51,678 nucleotides of DNA from an uncultured Thermoproteales archaeon (GCA_938027595.1 CALJAK010000010.1:1-51678), one strand, 5' to 3'; numbered from the stretch's first letter, positions 40,623 to 48,277 are shown. The notes: a model not told the origin generated them from the sequence alone. Translations and numbers: made by a program.

Positions 40623-40936
40623 AAATTGATTAATTTTAACACTTGGCTAACTAATTCACTCTTCTTATTCTGATAATTCTCTTTAATTTTATCTATTTTC
40701 TTAGTTAAATCGTCATACATTTTATCTATTTCCTCTCTTGTATTTTTTATTATCTCTTCTCTATATTTTTCGAGTGTGTTGCTTATAATTCTCTCTATTT
40801 TTTCAGTTATCTCATCTCTGTGCTTGTTTAAAATTTGGTCTGCCTTGAGTAACACGTTAGTCTTTATCTCCTCGACGCTCTTCATTACGTCGTCTACTTC
40901 CTCTAGTTTTTTCAAAATCTCGTCAATTTTAAACAT
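40619..40936 (-). CDS. Coiled-coil protein, probable ATP synthase peripheral-stalk subunit (H/G-like)
   Basis: 105 aa, nearly continuous charged coiled coil (DEILKKLEEVDDVMKSVEEI, HRDEITEKIERIISNTLEKY, YDDLTKKIDKIKENYQ). The size and shape match the archaeal AhaH/subunit H that pairs with subunit E in the peripheral stalk. The coupling to atpC by a 4-nt ATGA overlap supports an ATP synthase role. Sequence identity to known H subunits cannot be judged by eye. The promoter attttataaaa lies about 25 nt upstream. Confidence 0.75.
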   Translation of the reverse strand: MFKIDEILKKLEEVDDVMKSVEEIKTNVLLKADQILNKHRDEITEKIERIISNTLEKYREEIIKNTREEIDKMYDDLTKKIDKIKENYQNKKSELVSQVLKLINL

Positions 40937-40986
40937 CTAGTGGAGGTACTCGTGTTTTTATAAAATTTACCGCGTTGAGTTGGAAA

Positions 40987-41035
40987 TCGGCGCGCGGAAT
41001 TGACATCATCTTCAGCCCGTCCCCAATTACCTCAC
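40987..41035 (-). ncRNA. Candidate C/D box-like sRNA in GC-rich gap
   Basis: Minus strand: GTGAGGT, 13 nt, CTGA (D'), 2 nt, ATGATGT (C'), 12 nt, CCGA. The internal pair is near-canonical; the terminal pair deviates, with G opposite C where U-U is normal, so a Watson-Crick pair could replace it. It lies in a 140-nt divergent gap and forms a clear GC-rich island (about 40971-41040) between AT-rich promoter segments, which favours a structured RNA in a hyperthermophile. The overall box match is weaker than for the candidate at 36.6 kb. Confidence 0.35.
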
Positions 41036-41079
41036 GGCACTAAGCCATATTAACAATATTTATATAGAAATACGGCTTG

Positions 41080-41874
41080 ATGTATATGTTTCTACAAATT
41101 GAGGAAATAATCTTCGGCGTGTTGCTTCTCTTTGCGTTATTAATTCTGTTGTCTATATTGGCGTCTGCAATCCGAATAATTCCAGAGTATCAAAGAGCAG
41201 TGAAATTTAGACTAGGTCGCGTAGTGGGGGTGGTCGGGCCAGGTTTAGTCTTCATAATACCAGTCATAGAAACTATAGTTACTTACGACTTGAGAGTAGA
41301 AGTGGTGGACGTACCTGCACAAAAGACTTTGACAAAAGACAACGTGGAGGTGACTGTAGACGCAGCGATATATCTCAGAGTGTTTGAACCACTGAAGACC
41401 GCCCTCACTGTGAGGAATCACGTGCCTGCGGTGGCTATCTACGCATCGTCGACTCTCCGCGACGTCATTGGCATGGTGGAGTTAGACACTCTACTGACGC
41501 ATAGAGACGAAATTGCGAAGAAAATCGCCGCTGTCGTTGATGAACACGTAACCCCCTGGGGAGTCAAAGTGACCGCTGTGGCTATCAAAGATATAAAACT
41601 CCCAGACGTTTTGCTCAGAGCTATGGCTAGCCAAGCCGAGGCCGAAAGAGTGAGGCGGGCTAAGATAACTTTGGCGTCTGCAGAGTACGAAGCCAGCAAA
41701 ATTTACCTAGACGCGGCTGAGAGATATTCTCAAAACCCCACCGCCGTCCAGCTTAGGATGATCGACGCGTTGATAGAAATCGCTAGAGAGCGCAATTTGA
41801 TAATTGTGACGCCACCCACGTTTGAATACGTGGCGCTCCCGCTCGCAGTGAAAAAAGAGAGGGATGAAAAGTAG
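41080..41874 (+). CDS. Stomatin/prohibitin-type SPFH membrane protein
   Basis: 264 aa. An N-terminal hydrophobic hairpin (FGVLLLFALLILLSILASAI) is followed by the SPFH domain: IIPEYQRAVKFRLGRVVGVVGPGLVFIIPVIETI, DVPAQKTLTKDNVEVTVDAAIYLRV and DVIGMVELDTLLTHRDEI, then a helical tail. This is the p-stomatin family (partner PH1511/PH1510 system). Starts at 41080 or 41086 both fit the TATA (aatatttatatag, near 41059). It overlaps the downstream NfeD protease gene by 11 nt; that protease class cleaves the C-terminus of its stomatin. Confidence 0.95.
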   Translation: MYMFLQIEEIIFGVLLLFALLILLSILASAIRIIPEYQRAVKFRLGRVVGVVGPGLVFIIPVIETIVTYDLRVEVVDVPAQKTLTKDNVEVTVDAAIYLRVFEPLKTALTVRNHVPAVAIYASSTLRDVIGMVELDTLLTHRDEIAKKIAAVVDEHVTPWGVKVTAVAIKDIKLPDVLLRAMASQAEAERVRRAKITLASAEYEASKIYLDAAERYSQNPTAVQLRMIDALIEIARERNLIIVTPPTFEYVALPLAVKKERDEK

Positions 41875-43150
41875 CTTGCTGGCGCTGCTGGCGGCAGTTC
41901 TGCTACAAGCATATGCAATACAAACTTTCTACGTTGTTGAGATAGATGGAGTTATTGGTCCCTACACTTTTTCTCAAATACAGAGAGTTATTTCGCTAGC
42001 TGAACAAAACAACGGCGCTGTAATTCTGTCGTTATATACCCCCGGCGGTTTGGCGGACGTCACTCTTCAAATTATGAAAGAAATTGGCAACTCGCCAGTG
42101 CCAGTTGTGGGTTTTGTATATCCAGATTATGGCTACGCTTGGTCTGCCGGCACTTATATCCTCATGTCTACACACATAGCGGCGATGGCGCCCCACACTG
42201 TTATTGGCTCTTGTCAACCCATCGCTGGCGGCGCTCCGATAAACGAGTCGAAGACTCTAAATGCTCTAATTGGATATCTCGAAACAGTATCCAAGTCATA
42301 CGGCCGTAATGAAACATTTGCAAGACTCTGCATACAGCGCAATCTGAATCTAGATGCCGAAAGCGCGTTGAGATATAGAGTTATAGATCTGTTAGCTACA
42401 GACATAAATGACTTAATAGAGAAAATTGATGGACGTACGATCTTACTGCGGGGTCGGGCCGTTGAGTTGGTCGTAGAGGGGAGGAGAGTTGAGAAAGTGT
42501 CGCCTACCTTAGTTGAGAAGTTTCAAATGTGGATTAGTGACCCCCTAATTTCGACGATTTTGTCTACGTTGGCGTTTCTCCTCTTGCTGGTGGCGTTTTT
42601 TACTGGAAACCCAATTGCGGCTGTGGTGGCCATATTGATATTGACTATTTCCATATTTTCGATATTACCCACGGCGTGGATGGGGTTGATTCTCGTAATT
42701 CTCGGCGCGGTGTTGATTCTGGCTGAGGTTTTGACGGGGGGCGCGACTTACGGCGCGTTGGCTGTGGTGGGAGCTATCTTTTTGGGAGTGGGTTTCATAT
42801 CGACATATCCCATCAACGTATTCAGTGGTGAATTGATATATATAAAGAACTGGTGGTTAATAATGACAGGTCTCTATATAAACATCGCCGTATTAGTAGG
42901 ATTTCTAATATTCATGGTGTATAAAGTCATATCTATACATAGGAGAAAACCACCTTCTGAATTCTTGACAAATTTGAGAGGTGTCGAAGGTGTCGCTATA
43001 GACGACATCGGTCCAGACAAACTGGGTTTCGTAATTGTGTTTGGCGAATATTGGAAAGCCACGTCTAAAACCCCCATAGGGAGAGGTTGTAAAGTGCGCG
43101 TTGTGGAAATAGAAGGCGACATACTGGTAGTCGAGCTTGTCAAATGCTAA
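41864..43150 (+). CDS. NfeD/ClpP-class membrane serine protease (stomatin partner)
   Basis: 428 aa. A signal peptide (SLLALLAAVLLQAYA) precedes a ClpP-like domain: GVIGPYTFSQI, YTPGGLADVT, nucleophile Ser in YAWSAGTYIL and general-base Lys in NESKTLNALIGYL, the Ser-Lys dyad of the PH1510 family. Four or five membrane helices follow (about 230-345). The C-terminal soluble OB-like NfeD domain ends the protein (LRGVEGVAIDDI, GRGCKVRVVEIEGDILVVE). Classic stomatin operon. The protease likely faces outward or into the membrane space. Confidence 0.95.
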   Translation: MKSSLLALLAAVLLQAYAIQTFYVVEIDGVIGPYTFSQIQRVISLAEQNNGAVILSLYTPGGLADVTLQIMKEIGNSPVPVVGFVYPDYGYAWSAGTYILMSTHIAAMAPHTVIGSCQPIAGGAPINESKTLNALIGYLETVSKSYGRNETFARLCIQRNLNLDAESALRYRVIDLLATDINDLIEKIDGRTILLRGRAVELVVEGRRVEKVSPTLVEKFQMWISDPLISTILSTLAFLLLLVAFFTGNPIAAVVAILILTISIFSILPTAWMGLILVILGAVLILAEVLTGGATYGALAVVGAIFLGVGFISTYPINVFSGELIYIKNWWLIMTGLYINIAVLVGFLIFMVYKVISIHRRKPPSEFLTNLRGVEGVAIDDIGPDKLGFVIVFGEYWKATSKTPIGRGCKVRVVEIEGDILVVELVKC

Positions 43151-43154
43151 ACGA

Positions 43155-43167
43155 CGGATTTATATAG
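43155..43167 (+). promoter_or_regulatory. TATA box for the 56-aa gene
   Basis: ggatttatataga is centred about 25 nt before GTG 43186. Confidence 0.5.
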
Positions 43168-43185
43168 AGGTTAAGTTAGATATTT

Positions 43186-43356
43186 GTGTATATCTATATA
43201 CTGTCTGGATACGGGATTTTCGCTACGTTAATTGGACTCGCAAGCGGTCAATTTGAGTTAGCTGCAGTGGGTTTAGTAGCATTGTTAGTGGGAAATTTAC
43301 ACTTAGCGGGGAGAATTCTTTTATATCTAAAGAGACGTAATTCTGTGACGAACTAA
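43186..43356 (+). CDS. 56-aa membrane protein
   Basis: 56 aa from GTG 43186: hydrophobic IYILSGYGIFATLIGLASG and LAAVGLVALLVGNLHLAG, a likely two-helix hairpin, then a basic tail (LLYLKRRNSVTN). gatttatatagag (43156-43167) is centred about 25 nt upstream, the usual leaderless arrangement, which makes expression plausible. No known family. It follows the stomatin/NfeD pair on the same strand and may be a partner. The stop codon falls inside a candidate sRNA. Confidence 0.65.
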   Translation: MYIYILSGYGIFATLIGLASGQFELAAVGLVALLVGNLHLAGRILLYLKRRNSVTN

Positions 43357-43392
43357 GGGTCTCCTGAAGTGGTGAAGAGATGCCCAAACCGA
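43345..43392 (+). ncRNA. Candidate C/D box-like sRNA overlapping a 3' end
   Basis: Plus strand: GTGACGA (C), 12 nt, CTGA (D'), 4 nt, GTGAAGA (C'), 10 nt, CCGA (D). Spacings match archaeal C/D sRNAs. The normally U-U position is C in both box C and box D, and A opposite U in the internal pair. It overlaps the last codons of the 56-aa gene and runs into the 79-nt gap; overlap of sRNAs with ORF 3' ends is known in Pyrobaculum. Guides (ACTAAGGGTCTC and GATGCCCAAA) have no target assigned here. Confidence 0.45.
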
Positions 43393-43435
43393 TATTTTAA
43401 ATAGAACCTATATATTAACGTGACAACTGCACTAC

Positions 43436-43900
43436 ATGTATCTCCAGTTAGAGTTGATCTTAGTCTTAGGCGTCTTGGTGGCTATCTTGGCAGTTATACT
43501 CATCTTCATAAGGAGACAACCACCCCCACCGCCGGAGGATACCGGCGCTAGATATACACACGGCGAGCGAGAAATCCTTAACAAACTTGAAGAAATGAGA
43601 GAAAGACTAGACAAGATGATCCCGCCGTATGGGAGAGTGGGTTACGTCCCCTCTTCTCTTGAAGAATTTAGAGAACTCCTCGGCTTTAGTTATGTTAAGC
43701 TTGGAGGCAGAGAGTTAGGCGAGAGGCCGCATTTCCTAGACATTTTTGAAAATTTAGATGTGGATTATCTCCAAGCATCTCATAAAGGCGTGTACATATA
43801 CATAATGAGACGTGGCGGAAAGAAGTTAGTAGCTACGGGTAGTCAATATTTAGATTATTTGACTTTCCGCTTTCTAGCGGAGTTCCTCGACTACATCTAG
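43436..43900 (+). CDS. Membrane-anchored protein with cytoplasmic alpha/beta domain, unknown
   Basis: 154 aa. One N-terminal membrane helix (LELILVLGVLVAILAVILIFI), a Pro-rich spacer (RRQPPPPPED), a short coiled-coil (EILNKLEEMRERLDKM) and a compact C-terminal domain (PHFLDIFENLDVDYLQASHKGVYIYIMRRGGKK) that looks roadblock-like in outline but is not assigned. cctatatattaa lies about 24 nt upstream of ATG 43436. Downstream of the stomatin/NfeD genes on the same strand. It overlaps AMMECR1 on the other strand by 68 nt. Confidence 0.72.
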   Translation: MYLQLELILVLGVLVAILAVILIFIRRQPPPPPEDTGARYTHGEREILNKLEEMRERLDKMIPPYGRVGYVPSSLEEFRELLGFSYVKLGGRELGERPHFLDIFENLDVDYLQASHKGVYIYIMRRGGKKLVATGSQYLDYLTFRFLAEFLDYI

Positions 43901-44498
43901 CAACTTCGGCGGCTAAGTCGCGTTGATATACACTACCCATCGGCGCTGTCTCTCTAAATATCTGCGCTTCATATACATATATCTTGGTCTTGCCGTCGCG
44001 CCAACAATCGCCAGGTAACCACGCCTTTATACATGTGTTGGTGAGAAACTCCTCGGTGTCCCAACAGTGTTCCACAGCCACTTGCGGAAGGAGGAGCCCG
44101 CTATATGGCCCCCTCTTGACGAACAACCCGTGGCGACCTACTTGAATCTCTACGTCTTCTACCAGTGGGCTCAAGATAGACACTTCAAACACTACGCGAG
44201 GCAATTCATCTATTTGCATGGCTGGAAATCTGGGGTCCCGACAACACGCGGCTATTGCGCTGTGGATAACGGCGTGGAGAGTGTTGAGATAACCACCTAG
44301 GTAGCCTATACATCCACGGAGTTCGTACCTACCACCTTCTAGAGTTTCAATTGTGGTAAAGATTCCATAGTTGTCTCGTAGTAATTTCGCAGGTGGGTCT
44401 TTCGGGTAGTAAATCTTTCCATTCAAGAAGTGCTCTACTGCAGCTCTTGCAGTTTTCACTAGGTAAGTCCCCTCTTCTAGAGTGTATGGTTGAAACAC
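43833..44498 (-). CDS. AMMECR1-domain protein
   Basis: 221 aa. The AMMECR1 signature is clear: LRGCIGYLGG in the first half (compare LRGCIGT), then CRDPRFPAMQIDELPRVVFEVSILSPL, and GLLLPQVAVEHCWDTEEFLTNTCIKAWLPGDCW. The fold is known, the biochemical role is not; bacteria often fuse or link it to Memo and a radical SAM protein. The Memo homologue here is at 7.5-8.3 kb. GTG 44498 has ctataaattt about 24 nt upstream. Confidence 0.93.
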   Translation of the reverse strand: MFQPYTLEEGTYLVKTARAAVEHFLNGKIYYPKDPPAKLLRDNYGIFTTIETLEGGRYELRGCIGYLGGYLNTLHAVIHSAIAACCRDPRFPAMQIDELPRVVFEVSILSPLVEDVEIQVGRHGLFVKRGPYSGLLLPQVAVEHCWDTEEFLTNTCIKAWLPGDCWRDGKTKIYVYEAQIFRETAPMGSVYQRDLAAEVARCSRGTPLESGKSNNLNIDYP

Positions 44499-44504
44499 GT
44501 TTAA

Positions 44505-44527
44505 TTCTTTAAAAGAAATTTATAGAT
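44505..44527. promoter_or_regulatory. Interleaved divergent TATA elements, AMMECR1 / zinc-protein gene
   Basis: With starts 37 nt apart, two separate boxes are visible: tctttaaaag near 44510 (about 25 nt from ATG 44535) and aatttatag near 44522 (about 24 nt from GTG 44498 on the other strand). Confidence 0.5.
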
Positions 44528-44534
44528 TACATCT

Positions 44535-44777
44535 ATGCCTAACTGCTCCGTGTGTAATAAACAAATTAACTTTAAAAATGTGGCATATATAAATGGAGAT
44601 GTGTTTATATGTAAAGACTGCTTTCCGCAGTATTACATAAAAAACTTGTGTAAAGTAGTCACGCGTAGATTAAGAGGCGAGAATCACGTAGCGTGTATCT
44701 TCTGCACGTTTAGGAGACAGTGCGACTTCCACATTTCTAAACGTCTTAAATCATTGACGACGCTTGACCAAAGCTAG
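44535..44777 (+). CDS. Small zinc protein with two cysteine clusters
   Basis: 80 aa. CSVCNKQ and CKDCFPQ (CxxC pairs about 22 residues apart) form one zinc site; CIFCTFRRQC followed by a His forms a second possible site. The rest is basic. No named family; may bind nucleic acid. ATG 44535 is leaderless. It overlaps the m5C methyltransferase on the other strand by 27 nt. Confidence 0.75.
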   Translation: MPNCSVCNKQINFKNVAYINGDVFICKDCFPQYYIKNLCKVVTRRLRGENHVACIFCTFRRQCDFHISKRLKSLTTLDQS

Positions 44778-45875
44778 GAAAAAACCCGGAGTGTGGTGTA
44801 TATGTGGAAAGAACCTCCTACATTGGTCACATCCCCAACCTGGCGCCCCCATTTTCACGTCTATGGGTTCCACATCCACGTTTTTCAACACACTCTCGTT
44901 TTCTATATGTGTCAAAGTGCACGTGGAGTAAACTACATATTTAGATATCTTCAGCGCGGTCTTTAAAAATTGCCACTGGTACTTAGCGAGTGATTTTGCA
45001 CTCTTAAGCGTCACATGGTGATATATCTTGGGCCGCACTCCAATGTCTGTACATGGGGGATCTACTAGCGCCACGTCTGTCTTCACACGTGGGAAATCTC
45101 TCTCTATATATCTACTGTCGTGTAAGACTACGTCAACCAAAGCGCCGAGCCCCATTCTGGAAATTTCGCTCTTTAGCTTGCCAATCTTTTCCCATGATCT
45201 ATCTACCGCAATCACCGCAATGCCGTATTGTGCCAAGTGTGTCGTCTTGCCGCCCGGCGCTGCGTTTAAGTCGAGTGCTCTCTTCACGTCTAGTTTTCTA
45301 ACTACATGTCCAACAACCATGGCGGGGAGACTCTGGCTGTAGAACAACCCCTCGCTGTACTCCGGCAGATTTCTAATCTTGGGGGTTTTGTACAGAGATT
45401 TCTCAACTGTTACGTATAGCCCAGTTCTGGTTTTCATGACTTCACTACTTTCAACCACCGCCGTGCCGAACGCCACTAAATGCCCCCGGTCTGACATTAT
45501 GTTTACCTCTTCCCCCCTCTTTACGTAATCCGTCTTGACGACGCCCGGCGCGTACAAATCTGCACCCATCATCACGCTCTCTGCGGCTTTTTTGTCTACT
45601 ATCACTACTTTTCTAGCTGTGGGTATCTTGAAGGGCCCCAATACGGGCATCCATATGGCTTCTTCTAAATGTTCATCTCTATATACAGATATGCCTCTTT
45701 CGCTTAGACGTTTCACTAACTCTCCTGGCGACGTCTTCGCCGTGTTGACTCTTAGATAATAACGCGGTGGTGGGGTAGTGAGAGCTTTGAACATCGCGTC
45801 TATCTCGCTGTCTGTGAGAAATTCTAGAAAATGTTTATATAAATCGTAATCGATTTCAATTCCGTAAAAATTCAT
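44751..45875 (-). CDS. RNA cytosine-C5 methyltransferase with PUA domain (NSUN6/Trm4 type)
   Basis: 374 aa. The N-terminal YYLRVNTAKTSPGELVKRL is the family leader. Residues about 90-160 are an inserted PUA domain (GADLYAPGVVKTDYVKRGEEVNIMSDRGHLVAFGTAV). The methylase core has LDLNAAPGGKTTHL (SAM site), VDPPCTDIG (first Cys) and YSTCTLTHIENE (catalytic Cys in TCT). The PUA-insert layout matches NSUN6-like enzymes that act on tRNA 3' regions; the exact target is inferred. The start overlaps the upstream stop as TAATG. Confidence 0.93.
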   Translation of the reverse strand: MNFYGIEIDYDLYKHFLEFLTDSEIDAMFKALTTPPPRYYLRVNTAKTSPGELVKRLSERGISVYRDEHLEEAIWMPVLGPFKIPTARKVVIVDKKAAESVMMGADLYAPGVVKTDYVKRGEEVNIMSDRGHLVAFGTAVVESSEVMKTRTGLYVTVEKSLYKTPKIRNLPEYSEGLFYSQSLPAMVVGHVVRKLDVKRALDLNAAPGGKTTHLAQYGIAVIAVDRSWEKIGKLKSEISRMGLGALVDVVLHDSRYIERDFPRVKTDVALVDPPCTDIGVRPKIYHHVTLKSAKSLAKYQWQFLKTALKISKYVVYSTCTLTHIENESVLKNVDVEPIDVKMGAPGWGCDQCRRFFPHIHHTPGFFLALVKRRQ

Positions 45876-46192
45876 TAACTTGTTAAAATTTTTTCAAGTA
45901 TTTCTCTAGCTCTTGTGGGGTCTCTCTTGGCTATTTGCCAAAGTTCATCTTCAGCTCGCAAGACATAGCGATAAGTCTTGTATCTCTTTGTCTCCACCAC
46001 TGTGGATAGAAAACGGTGTTTAGATAATTTCTGCAGTACTCGTGCACTTCTGAGAATTACGCTATGATTCGTGCCCAACCCGGCGAGTTTCGCCAGAGAG
46101 GTAGCTCTAATACTCACCACCTTCCCCTTTGCGTTTAGTAAGAGGATTATTAAGGCCTCTACGAGTTTCTTTTCTATAAATTCGAGACCCAT
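45875..46192 (-). CDS. Winged-helix-like protein upstream of m5C methyltransferase
   Basis: 105 aa from ATG 46192 (a GTG directly before is also possible). A helical N-terminus (FIEKKLVEALIILLLNAKGK) precedes SIRATSLAKLAGLGTNHSVILRSARVLQKLSKH, which looks like a winged-helix DNA-binding core, then a strand pair and a helical end. A good TATA (atatatataac, near 46214) is about 22 nt upstream. Translationally fused by TAATG to the methyltransferase. Function unknown. Confidence 0.72.
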   Translation of the reverse strand: MGLEFIEKKLVEALIILLLNAKGKVVSIRATSLAKLAGLGTNHSVILRSARVLQKLSKHRFLSTVVETKRYKTYRYVLRAEDELWQIAKRDPTRAREILEKILTS

Positions 46193-46199
46193 CACTTAC

Positions 46200-47303
46200 T
46201 CAATCTCTGTTATATATATTCATTATTCTAGGTATATTTCTATCCAGTGGCTGAATCGCTATTCCCCTCTCTGTGATTACTCCAGTTATGTATTTCGGCG
46301 GAGTGATGTCGAATACTGGATTGTATACAGACACATCTCGTATAGTTATGTAAATGTTTCCTTGTGTAGTTCTCACAGTACGCACTTCGTCGGGGTTTCT
46401 CTCTTCTATTTCCACCTCATTCGGTTTATTCTTTGAGTCTATAGTGCTAGTGGGCGCCACGACGTAGAAGGGAATTCCAAACTCGTGAGCCAAGACGGCT
46501 TCGTTTAGAGTGCCAATCTTGTTAAACACGTGACCGTCTAGAGTTATCCTATCGGCGCCCACCATCACGATATTTACCTTTTTCTTGTACATGACTAACC
46601 CCACGGCGGTGTCTGCAATTAACGTGGTGGGTATTTTGTTGTGGATGAGTTCATACACAGTGAGTCTGGCTCCCTGTTGCCACGGTCTAGTCTCTGGCGC
46701 TACTACCGAAATTTGTTTTCCCAACATATTCGCTATGTATATAGGAGCTGTAGCCGTTCCGAGACCCGTGCCCGTGGCTAAACCCCCAGCGTTGCATATA
46801 GTCAAAACCACATCGCCGTCTTCTAACAACTCGGCGCCGTATAGCCCCATTTTGATTTCGGCTTCTAACTCTTCTTCAAATATTTTCTTCGCTTCCTCCT
46901 CTAGTAGATGAGTTAACTCTCTCACTGAAGTCGTCTCTGTTGCGAGTTTCACAGCTTTGTCGTACATTCTCTCCAAAGCCCAGAAGAGATTGACTGCGGT
47001 TGGTCTAGTTTTCGCTAACGTTTCTTTTGCTCTCTTTAGAGCTTCCATCGCGGCGTTTATTGTGTAATGTTGTTTTTCTAACATGGCTATGACCATGCCG
47101 AATGCTGCTGTGATGCCAATCGCTGGAGCTCCACGGACTGCCATACTGCGTATTGCCTCAGCCACTTCATCTACAGTCTTCAACTCTATGTATCTAGTCT
47201 CAAACGGCAGAGCTCTCTGATCTAGCAAGACTAACTTGTCTCCTACCCATTGGATTGGTCTAATTGCTGGCTTGAATTTTTCTCTTATTTCTCTCGCATC
47301 CAT
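46200..47303 (-). CDS. mtnA: S-methyl-5-thioribose-1-phosphate isomerase (aIF2B-like family)
   Basis: 367 aa. [39 protein letters not shown] (catalytic Cys), [18 protein letters not shown] (catalytic Asp) and the C-terminal [21 protein letters not shown] block are typical of MtnA, which recycles methylthioadenosine-derived sugar phosphate to methionine. The related ribose-1,5-bisphosphate isomerase is less likely given the N-terminal [19 protein letters not shown] signature. 4 nt or so separate it from the next gene. Confidence 0.94.
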   Translation of the reverse strand: MDAREIREKFKPAIRPIQWVGDKLVLLDQRALPFETRYIELKTVDEVAEAIRSMAVRGAPAIGITAAFGMVIAMLEKQHYTINAAMEALKRAKETLAKTRPTAVNLFWALERMYDKAVKLATETTSVRELTHLLEEEAKKIFEEELEAEIKMGLYGAELLEDGDVVLTICNAGGLATGTGLGTATAPIYIANMLGKQISVVAPETRPWQQGARLTVYELIHNKIPTTLIADTAVGLVMYKKKVNIVMVGADRITLDGHVFNKIGTLNEAVLAHEFGIPFYVVAPTSTIDSKNKPNEVEIEERNPDEVRTVRTTQGNIYITIRDVSVYNPVFDITPPKYITGVITERGIAIQPLDRNIPRIMNIYNRD

Positions 47304-47319
47304 GTTAATTCCGTGTTGT

Positions 47320-47895
47320 TTATTTACATAGCGACTGTAACAAACGTTTTAGCTTGACTACAGTGGTGAGAAATTCAAAATTCTTCGCCTCTCTAGGTAG
47401 TTTGTTGAATAAATTGTGGCAATCTAACTTTTGACATACACACTGCACGTCTGGACACTCTTCTACAGCTTTCGCCTCTTCTTCATGGAGGTTTGTATAG
47501 ACATATAGTAACGTCGTTACAAATCTAGCGAGGGAGTTCGTAAACGTGGCGTACAAATCGTCTATAGAGAGAAAGATGTAGTCTGGGAGGAGCACCACCT
47601 CTACCCCCAGCTCTCTTGCCAACTCTCTCGCTCCCTCGTCTGCATATCCCCGCGCTATTACCAACGGTCTTGCCCCCACTAACTTGGCGTTGACGTAAGT
47701 TTGGCGTATTCCACTTATGTCCACCTTGCCGGCTTTGACTTCAATTGCGTAAGTCTCGCCTTTTCCGTCTAGCGCCAGAATGTCCACCTCCCCTATCTCC
47801 ACGCCCTCTCTGTATATCTTGTAACGTATTGCTTTTGGAGTGAGACCCAGCGACGGTAGTAGATCTACCACGTACTTTTCAAACCTGGCCCCCAT
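47320..47895 (-). CDS. Predicted RecB-family (PD-(D/E)xK) endonuclease
   Basis: 191 aa. [23 protein letters not shown], then the catalytic core [25 protein letters not shown] giving E-x-D ... E-x-K, and a helix with [34 protein letters not shown]. The C-terminal about 60 residues include [13 protein letters not shown], four cysteines that may bind metal. It resembles archaeal RecB-like nucleases of unclear function. ATG 47895 is only 29 nt from the divergent GTG at 47924. Confidence 0.85.
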   Translation of the reverse strand: MGARFEKYVVDLLPSLGLTPKAIRYKIYREGVEIGEVDILALDGKGETYAIEVKAGKVDISGIRQTYVNAKLVGARPLVIARGYADEGARELARELGVEVVLLPDYIFLSIDDLYATFTNSLARFVTTLLYVYTNLHEEEAKAVEECPDVQCVCQKLDCHNLFNKLPREAKNFEFLTTVVKLKRLLQSLCK

Positions 47896-47923
47896 GGCTA
47901 AAAATATACATTATTTATGATAC

Positions 47924-48220
47924 GTGAGGCGTTATCTAGTTTTGAGAGTTCTGCCCAAGAGAGAAAAGACTGTGGCTAGAGATTTATGTGACTGTATATA
48001 TCACCACGATGAGGGGGTGAAGTGCGAAGTTTTGTCCGTCGGCAGAGTTCTCGTCTATACATACATAGAGGCGTTTGAGAGATGTCTCAGCTTGAGGTAC
48101 TTTTCTAAACTTGTAAAAGATTTTCAATATTTCGACGAAGTGCAGTCAGAGCATCCCCAATGTAGCGGTTGTGTAATCGTGGAGGTTGGGGGTAAGTTTT
48201 TCGTGCGTTGGGTAAAATAA
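47924..48220 (+). CDS. Small protein of unknown function upstream of orc1/cdc6
   Basis: 98 aa from GTG 47924. RRYLVLRVLPKREKTVARDLCDCIYH at the N-terminus superficially resembles KOW/NusG-N-like (NGN) starts ('ly.lrv.pg.E..va..L'), which the rest neither supports nor excludes. Ends GGKFFVRWVK. Five cysteines. aaaatatac is about 22-25 nt upstream. Same strand as orc1, 74 nt ahead of it. Confidence 0.62.
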   Translation: MRRYLVLRVLPKREKTVARDLCDCIYHHDEGVKCEVLSVGRVLVYTYIEAFERCLSLRYFSKLVKDFQYFDEVQSEHPQCSGCVIVEVGGKFFVRWVK

Positions 48221-48263
48221 AACTTTTTGTATATATAGAGTAAGTGTAGTGTTTGTATATTGA

Positions 48264-48277
48264 AAGTATTTATAGCT
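48264..48277 (+). promoter_or_regulatory. TATA box for orc1/cdc6 in an AT-rich gap
   Basis: aagtatttatagct is centred about 25 nt upstream of GTG 48295. The whole 74-nt gap (48221-48294) is AT-rich; no origin-recognition-box consensus was seen in it. Confidence 0.55.
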
